Assembly (NCBI GenBank): GCA_017436785.1
Contig: JAFSCK010000003.1
Coordinates: 1-34,299, forward strand
Reading direction: 5' to 3'
DNA: 34,299 bases
DNA from: Oscillospiraceae bacterium
GTDB taxonomy: Bacteria > Bacillota > Clostridia > Oscillospirales > Oscillospiraceae
A program made the translations under genes and the position numbers. Positions 30,077-34,299 of the stretch are shown here, one piece after another (positions within the stretch are counted from its first letter, which is position 1; each line of letters begins with the position of its first letter). The notes below the pieces were generated by a model. That model ran no database searches. It was given only the letters and a program-made list of their open reading frames with translations, and was not told the origin of the DNA.

Positions 30077-32419
30077 ATGCAGAGTCTTTGCAACAACTGG
30101 GAATTTATCCCCAACTGGTTTGACGGCTTTGAAAACGGAGAAGGGGAGGGCGTGCCTGTCCGGCTGCCCCATACGGTGCAGGAATGCCCCCAGCACTATA
30201 CGGACCATCTGTCCTACCAGATGGTCTGCGGCTACCGGAAACGGCTGGAATTGGGAACGGAACTGGCGGGAAAGCACCTGTTCCTGCAATTTGACGGTGC
30301 AGCCCATATCGCCACTGTGTATGTCAACGGCAGGGAAGTGGGGAGCCACCGCACCGGCTACACCGGCTTCCGGGTGGAGATCACCGATGCGGTGACACTG
30401 GGTGCAGAAAATATCGTTGCGGTGAAACTGGATACCACGGAGAATCCGGAAATTCCTCCCTTTGGCTTTGTCATCGACTACCTGACCTACGGCGGCCTGT
30501 ACCGGGAGGTCTGGCTGGATGTGAAGGAAAAGAGCTACATTGAGGACCTGTATATCACCACTCCCACCCTCACCACCCTGAAGATCAAGCCCACCTTGCG
30601 CAATGCCGATGGCTGCATTCTGCTGGTGGAGCTTCTCAAAGGGGAGCACCTGCTGGTGAAGAAGGCCTTCACCGCCGGGGGCACCATCACCATCGACTGC
30701 CCCATGGTGAAGCCTTGGGATACCGTCCATCCCGTGCGCTATACCTGCCGGGTGAGCCTGCTGAAAATCGGGCGGGTTCTGGATGTGCAGGAGCATAAGG
30801 TGGGCTTCCGCACGGCGGAATTTCAGGCCGACGGGTTTTATTTAAATGGTGTCAAGACCTTCCTCCGGGGCCTGAACCGGCACAAGTGCTGGCCCTATGT
30901 GGGCTACGCGGCACCGGAACGGCTGCAGCGGGAGGATGCGAGGATCTTAAAGGAGGAGCTGAGCTGCAACGCGGTGCGGACCTCCCATTACCCCCAGAGC
31001 CATTTCTTTTTGGACGAATGTGACCGTCTGGGCTTGCTGGTCTTCACCGAGATCCCCGGCTGGCAGCACATCGGCGGAGAAAGCTGGAAGCATCAGGCGG
31101 TGGAGAATACCCGGGAAATGGTGCTGCAATACCGCAACCATCCCAGCATCGTCCTGTGGGGCGTACGGATCAACGAAAGTCAGGACTGCGACGAGCTGTA
31201 CAAGCTGACCAACGCCGTGGCCCGGGAGTTAGACCCCAGCCGGGCCACCTCCGGCGTCCGATTTATCGAAAAGAGCCACCTTTTAGAGGATGTGTATTCC
31301 TACAACGACTTTTCCCATACCGGAAAGAACCCCGGCTGCAAGCCGAAAAAGGCTGTCATGAAGGAGGAGGGCAAGACCCTCATCATCTCCGAGCACAACG
31401 GCCACATGTTCCCCACCAAATCCTTCGACACTTGGCAGCGGCGGCAGGACCATGCCCTGCGGCACATGCGGGTCCAGAACGACGCGGCAGCAGATGGGGA
31501 CCACGCCGGCTGCTTCGGCTGGTGTATGTTCGATTATGCCACCCATAAGGATTTCGGCTCCGGGGACCGGATCTGCTACCACGGCGTTATGGATGCCTTC
31601 CGGAATCCCAAGCTGGCGGCCTATGCCTATGCCAGTCAGGGAGATGCCAGCCCGGTGCTGGCGGTGGGATCCTCCATGGACATCGGCGACTATCCCGGGG
31701 GCATGGTGGGGGATATTGCGGTGTTCACCAACGCAGATACCGTCAGCCTTTATAAAAACGGCAGCTTTGTTACGGAATTGACCCCCGGAGACTGGAAGGG
31801 CCTGCCCCACGGCCCCATGTGGCTGGACGATACCGTGGGCTGCCTGCTGGAGACGCAGGAGGGCTTCGACAAAAAGAAGGCAGAGCTGCTGCGGCAGTGT
31901 CTGCTGACCATCCAGAAGAAGGGCCTCGCCGGTATGGCCCCGGCGGATATCGCCAAAATGGGCTACGCCATGGTGCGCTATGGCCTGAAATACGAGGATG
32001 CGGTAGGCCTTTACGGCAAATACATCGGAAACTGGGGCGGCGAAGCCACGGTATGGCGCCTGAAAGCTGAAAAAGATGGAGAAGTGGTAGCCACCTATAC
32101 CTGCAAGCCCAGCGCCAAGCTCCATCTGGAAGTAAAGGCCAGCCATGTGGCCCTCCGGGAGGGGGATACCTACGACATGGCTGCCGTCCGGGTGCGGATT
32201 CTGGATGAAAACGGCAACATCGCCCCCTATGCCCAGCTCCCGGTGGAATTTATTCTGGAAGGGGACGCAGAACTGGTGGGTCCCCACGTTGCCGCCGCCG
32301 AAGGCGGCATGACCGGCACCTATGTCAGGACCACCGGCAAAACCGGCGAAGCAAAGCTGACCATCAAAACCGCCCAAACCGAGCCTGCAGTGCTGATTTT
32401 TAAGGTGGCAAAGGGATAA
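30077..32419 (+). CDS. Glycoside hydrolase family 2 enzyme (beta-galactosidase type)
   Basis: The 780-residue protein has no signal peptide, so it is intracellular. Domains in order: GH2 sugar-binding jelly roll (about 5-150, HLFLQFDGAAHIATVYVNGR, DYLTYGGLYREVWLDV), Ig-like domain (about 155-250), TIM barrel (about 255-545, FLRGLNRHKCWPYVGY, TSHYPQSHFFLDECDRLGLL), then C-terminal beta domains including one near 680-775 of the Ig/invasin type. The acid/base is Glu367 (LWGVRINES) and the nucleophile Glu439 (TLIISEHNG). It probably hydrolyses beta-galactosides or related sugars taken up by the cell. CAAAGGAGG precedes the ATG. Monocistronic, with its own promoter. Confidence 0.9.
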   Translation: MQSLCNNWEFIPNWFDGFENGEGEGVPVRLPHTVQECPQHYTDHLSYQMVCGYRKRLELGTELAGKHLFLQFDGAAHIATVYVNGREVGSHRTGYTGFRVEITDAVTLGAENIVAVKLDTTENPEIPPFGFVIDYLTYGGLYREVWLDVKEKSYIEDLYITTPTLTTLKIKPTLRNADGCILLVELLKGEHLLVKKAFTAGGTITIDCPMVKPWDTVHPVRYTCRVSLLKIGRVLDVQEHKVGFRTAEFQADGFYLNGVKTFLRGLNRHKCWPYVGYAAPERLQREDARILKEELSCNAVRTSHYPQSHFFLDECDRLGLLVFTEIPGWQHIGGESWKHQAVENTREMVLQYRNHPSIVLWGVRINESQDCDELYKLTNAVARELDPSRATSGVRFIEKSHLLEDVYSYNDFSHTGKNPGCKPKKAVMKEEGKTLIISEHNGHMFPTKSFDTWQRRQDHALRHMRVQNDAAADGDHAGCFGWCMFDYATHKDFGSGDRICYHGVMDAFRNPKLAAYAYASQGDASPVLAVGSSMDIGDYPGGMVGDIAVFTNADTVSLYKNGSFVTELTPGDWKGLPHGPMWLDDTVGCLLETQEGFDKKKAELLRQCLLTIQKKGLAGMAPADIAKMGYAMVRYGLKYEDAVGLYGKYIGNWGGEATVWRLKAEKDGEVVATYTCKPSAKLHLEVKASHVALREGDTYDMAAVRVRILDENGNIAPYAQLPVEFILEGDAELVGPHVAAAEGGMTGTYVRTTGKTGEAKLTIKTAQTEPAVLIFKVAKG

Positions 32420-32426
32420 AGAAACT

Positions 32427-32553
32427 GTCATTGCGAGGAGGGCAAAGCCCGACGTGGCAATCCCCCCAAATATCTGTGAAGAACCGTTAAAAGATACATT
32501 TCGGAAACTTGCAGGGGATTGCCACACCAGTGTGCGCACTGGTTCGCAATGAC
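32427..32553. repeat. Palindromic intergenic repeat of a third family
   Basis: A 127-base element with inverted ends GTCATTGCGA/TCGCAATGAC (32427-32436 with 32544-32553) and a second inner inverted pair TGGCAATCCCC/GGGGATTGCCA. It contains small hairpins (GGGC/GCCC near 32440, CCAGTG/CACTGG near 32527-32542). The type is recognisable as a dispersed repeat of gut Clostridia from memory. It is non-coding. Confidence 0.8.
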
Positions 32554-32570
32554 ATGCGGTGGGGCAAGAC

Positions 32571-32599
32571 TTGACTTTACACATAGAAAGTGATACTAT
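32571..32599 (+). promoter_or_regulatory. Promoter of the trigger-factor-like gene
   Basis: TTGACT (32571-32576), a 17-base spacer, TACTAT (32594-32599). Confidence 0.75.
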
Positions 32600-32635
32600 T
32601 TTCGGTACAAATAAAAGAAAAATGAGGTTTTTATC

Positions 32636-33580
32636 ATGAGCTTTACTTATCGCGGCCTGAAGGCCGAGTTGGACCGGCACATTGTGACCGGTGAGGAGAT
32701 CGACCGCCAGCTGGAGCGGCTGCGCCAGCAGAATCCCCGGATCGCACTGGTGGAGGACCGCCCTGCACAGCTGGGTGACGAGGTCGTTCTGGATTACGCA
32801 GGCTTCTGCGACGGTGTCCAGTTCCCCGGCGGAACTGCCGAGATGCAGACGCTGGTCCTTGGCAGCGGCATGTTCATCCCCGGCTTCGAGGAGCAGCTGG
32901 TGGACAAGGTCCCCGGCGAGGAAGTGTCCGTCAAGGTCATGTTCCCTGCCCAGTACCATTCCGCCGACTTGGCAGGCAAGGCTGCCGAGTTCCGCTGCAA
33001 GATCCACCAGATCCGCATCAAGACCCAGTATGAGCTGGACGACACCTTCGCCAAGGAGGTAGGCGGCTGCGAAACCTTCGAGGAAATGCGCACCAAGCTG
33101 GGCCAGAGCCTGCAGGCTTACACCGACGAGCGGGGCGAAATGGACCTGCAGGACCGTCTGCTGCGGCAGGCTGCTGCCACGCTGGAATTTACTCCCTCTG
33201 AAAAGCAGATCGAGGCCGAGGTCAATGAACAGATGCAGAATCTGGCTGCCCAGCTGAACCAGCAGGGCCTGACGCTGGAAATGTACTGCCAGTTCATGTC
33301 CACCACCGAGGAAAAGCTGCGGGAAGATGCCCGTCCCAACGCCGAGGCCTCCGTCCGCATTCAGGCCGCCATTGAGCAGGTGGTGTATCTGGAGAATCTG
33401 GAAGCTTCCAAGGAGGAGATCGGTGAGGCTGTGGCCATCATTGCCCGCCAGAACAACATGACGCTGGAGCAGCTGAAGCCCTACTACGATGCCGAGTTTG
33501 AGGCAGCTGTGATCCGCAGCGTGCTGACCACCAAGGTCATGAAGCTGATCCGGGACAGCGCCGAGATCGTGGAAAAGTAA
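32636..33580 (+). CDS. Trigger-factor-like chaperone lacking the ribosome-binding domain
   Basis: This 314-residue protein matches trigger factor from the linker onward. A short arm (YRGLKAELDRHIVTGEEIDR, QLERLRQQNPR) comes first, then an FKBP-type prolyl isomerase domain (about 42-125: GDEVVLDYAGFCDGVQFPGG, SGMFIPGFEEQLVDKVPGEE, VMFPAQYHSADLAGK). The C-terminal helical chaperone arms follow (about 130-314). The usual ~110-residue N-terminal ribosome-docking domain with its GFRxGK signature is absent; the ATG with an AATGAGG site leaves no room for it. It is therefore a ribosome-free folding factor or isomerase, and a full-length trigger factor is expected elsewhere in the genome. It is cytoplasmic. 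Confidence 0.85.
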   Translation: MSFTYRGLKAELDRHIVTGEEIDRQLERLRQQNPRIALVEDRPAQLGDEVVLDYAGFCDGVQFPGGTAEMQTLVLGSGMFIPGFEEQLVDKVPGEEVSVKVMFPAQYHSADLAGKAAEFRCKIHQIRIKTQYELDDTFAKEVGGCETFEEMRTKLGQSLQAYTDERGEMDLQDRLLRQAAATLEFTPSEKQIEAEVNEQMQNLAAQLNQQGLTLEMYCQFMSTTEEKLREDARPNAEASVRIQAAIEQVVYLENLEASKEEIGEAVAIIARQNNMTLEQLKPYYDAEFEAAVIRSVLTTKVMKLIRDSAEIVEK

Positions 33581-33597
33581 ACATATCGATATAATAC

Positions 33598-33640
33598 ACA
33601 GGCTTAAGTGCAGAAATGTGCACTTAAGCCTGTTTGTTTT
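33598..33640 (+). terminator. Terminator after the trigger-factor-like gene
   Basis: Fifteen-pair stem (33598-33612 with 33619-33633), loop GAAATG, followed by TTGTTTT. Confidence 0.9.
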
Positions 33641-33690
33641 ATGACTATTTAACAAAAAATATTTTGATTACCATTTTTTGGCAATTGTTG

Positions 33691-33719
33691 TTGACTTAAT
33701 CGCTTAAGAATGATACAAT
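33691..33719 (+). promoter_or_regulatory. Promoter of the formate-THF ligase gene
   Basis: TTGACT (33691-33696), a 17-base spacer, TACAAT (33714-33719). It leaves a ~120-base leader. Confidence 0.78.
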
Positions 33720-33729
33720 TTCATAGTAC

Positions 33730-33840
33730 CGATAAACAATTATCGATATAGGCGCTGGGCGTCACTTATGGTTAAAGTGCGGCGCCGACATTACATACCT
33801 TTCGGAGATAGTTAAGGCTCCGAAGGATTCCTTAAGGAGG
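33730..33840 (+). promoter_or_regulatory. Structured 5' leader of fhs, possible riboswitch
   Basis: Three stems follow each other: CGATAA/TTATCG (33730-33745); a two-part hairpin GGCGC...GCGCC (33751-33755 with 33782-33786) enclosing CACTT/AAGTG (33763-33767 with 33775-33779); and CCTTTCGGAG/CTCCGAAGG (33798-33807 with 33818-33826, one bulge). The loop of the last contains TTAAGG (33812-33817), complementary to CCTTAA (33830-33835), which overlaps the ribosome site AAGGAGG. A pseudoknot that hides the ribosome site is thus possible. By eye it does not match the ZTP or THF riboswitch signatures. Ligand control is inferred. Confidence 0.5.
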
Positions 33841-33847
33841 ATATTAT

Positions 33848-34299
33848 ATGGCAATCAATTTTGTTGATGGCAAGTACGTACATGCTGACGGCCATGTCAC
33901 TCTGGACCCCACCATGTACAAGGACTGGCAGATCGCTGAGGAAGCAGAGAAGACCCTGCCCTCTGTCGACTTCTTCCGTGAGAAGCTGGGCCTGCTGCCC
34001 GAGGAGATCATCCCCTACGGCAAGACCCCCAAGATCGACTTCATCAAGGTCATGGAGCGTCTGAAGGATAAGCCCGATGGCAAGTTCATCGAAGTCACCG
34101 CTGTTACCCCCACCCCCTTCGGCGAAGGCAAGTCCACCGTTTCTCTGGGTCTGATCGAAGGCCTGGGCTACATCGGCAAGAATGCCGGCGGCGCTCTGCG
34201 TCAGCCCTCCGGCGGCCCCACCATGAACGTTAAGGGTACCGCAGCAGGCGGCGGCAACGCTCTGCTGATGCCCATGACCGAGTTCTCCCTGGGCCTGAC
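33848..34299 (+). CDS. fhs: Formate-tetrahydrofolate ligase, N-terminal part (runs off the window)
   Basis: The first 150 codons are open to the window end. Hallmarks: [20 protein letters not shown] (the P-loop of the family, about residues 82-101), then [36 protein letters not shown] in overlapping pieces ([29 protein letters not shown]). The enzyme joins formate to tetrahydrofolate with ATP in one-carbon metabolism in the cytoplasm. Several positions differ from the common bacterial form, which has A-hREPS-LGP-hFGIKGGAAGGG-YAQV at this place, so this belongs to a divergent branch. AAGGAGG lies seven bases before the ATG. The leader may control it. Confidence 0.9.
   Translation, partial: MAINFVDGKYVHADGHVTLDPTMYKDWQIAEEAEKTLPSVDFFREKLGLLPEEIIPYGKTPKIDFIKVMERLKDKPDGKFIEVTAVTPTPFGEGKSTVSLGLIEGLGYIGKNAGGALRQPSGGPTMNVKGTAAGGGNALLMPMTEFSLGL

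Noticed and set aside
31283-33655. A 790-codon minus-strand frame
   Set aside because: Antisense to the GH2 and trigger-factor-like genes and across a palindromic repeat; no ribosome site or family match.
33751-33840. ZTP (pfl) or THF riboswitch at fhs
   Set aside because: The conserved pieces I know for these classes (CCGCCTGGG after a GTGACTGGCG-type domain; CATCCGCTCC for THF) are not present in order.

Overview
The window reads like a chromosomal piece of a gut Clostridia, most likely Oscillospirales/Ruminococcaceae (Faecalibacterium-like). This is inferred from moderate-to-high GC coding, AAGGAGG-type ribosome sites, TTGACA/TATAAT-type promoters, a class B sortase, a divergent formate-THF ligase, DUF6809/TnpV/DUF6061 mobile-element genes and several families of small palindromic intergenic repeats. 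No rRNA gene, intact tRNA or CRISPR array was seen.

Region 1 (1-8404) is a same-strand cluster of zinc-ribbon proteins around an SPFH-domain protein, a multi-ribbon membrane protein and a TPM-domain membrane protein. This is the partner set of Bacillus subtilis YdjI, YdjG and YdjH, which anchor the envelope-stress protein PspA. Two paralogous DUF4428-type proteins are inserted and no pspA is present. A lipoprotein gene and a frameshifted small gene follow. Region 2 (8521-10810) is mobile-element debris: DUF6809, TnpV and an excisionase on the minus strand, a 3' fragment of tRNA-Leu(CAA) that looks like an attachment site, DUF6061, and a small minus-strand gene behind a consensus promoter with a structured leader.

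Region 3 (11100-21335) looks like a TetR-controlled membrane export unit. It has a polytopic membrane protein, a minus-strand TetR regulator, an MMPL/RND-type transporter with a bactofilin-like tail, a 1336-residue surface protein that overlaps the transporter gene (GLUG-like repeats, two membrane segments, a large C-terminal outer domain), a GH3 glycosidase and an 80-residue protein. The promoter boxes before the first membrane protein and the transporter are copies of each other, suggesting one regulator for both. Region 4 (21350-23830) holds a triple hairpin, a phage-type repressor and a serine recombinase that has lost part of its catalytic domain, followed by a small palindromic insertion.

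Region 5 (23850-34299) looks more like core genome. It holds two tandem paralogous membrane-anchored leucine-rich-repeat-like proteins with near-identical promoters, a class B sortase, an ECF-transporter S component overlapping a methyltransferase with a histidine-rich tail (this pair lies between two inverted copies of a 136-138 bp hairpin-chain repeat), a GH2 beta-galactosidase-type enzyme, a trigger-factor-like chaperone without its ribosome-binding domain, and the start of a formate-tetrahydrofolate ligase behind a structured leader.

The most promising candidates for something undescribed are the MMPL plus giant GLUG protein unit, the expanded zinc-ribbon/SPFH/TPM cluster, the methyltransferase-His-rich fusion next to an ECF component, the hairpin-chain repeats, and the fhs leader.
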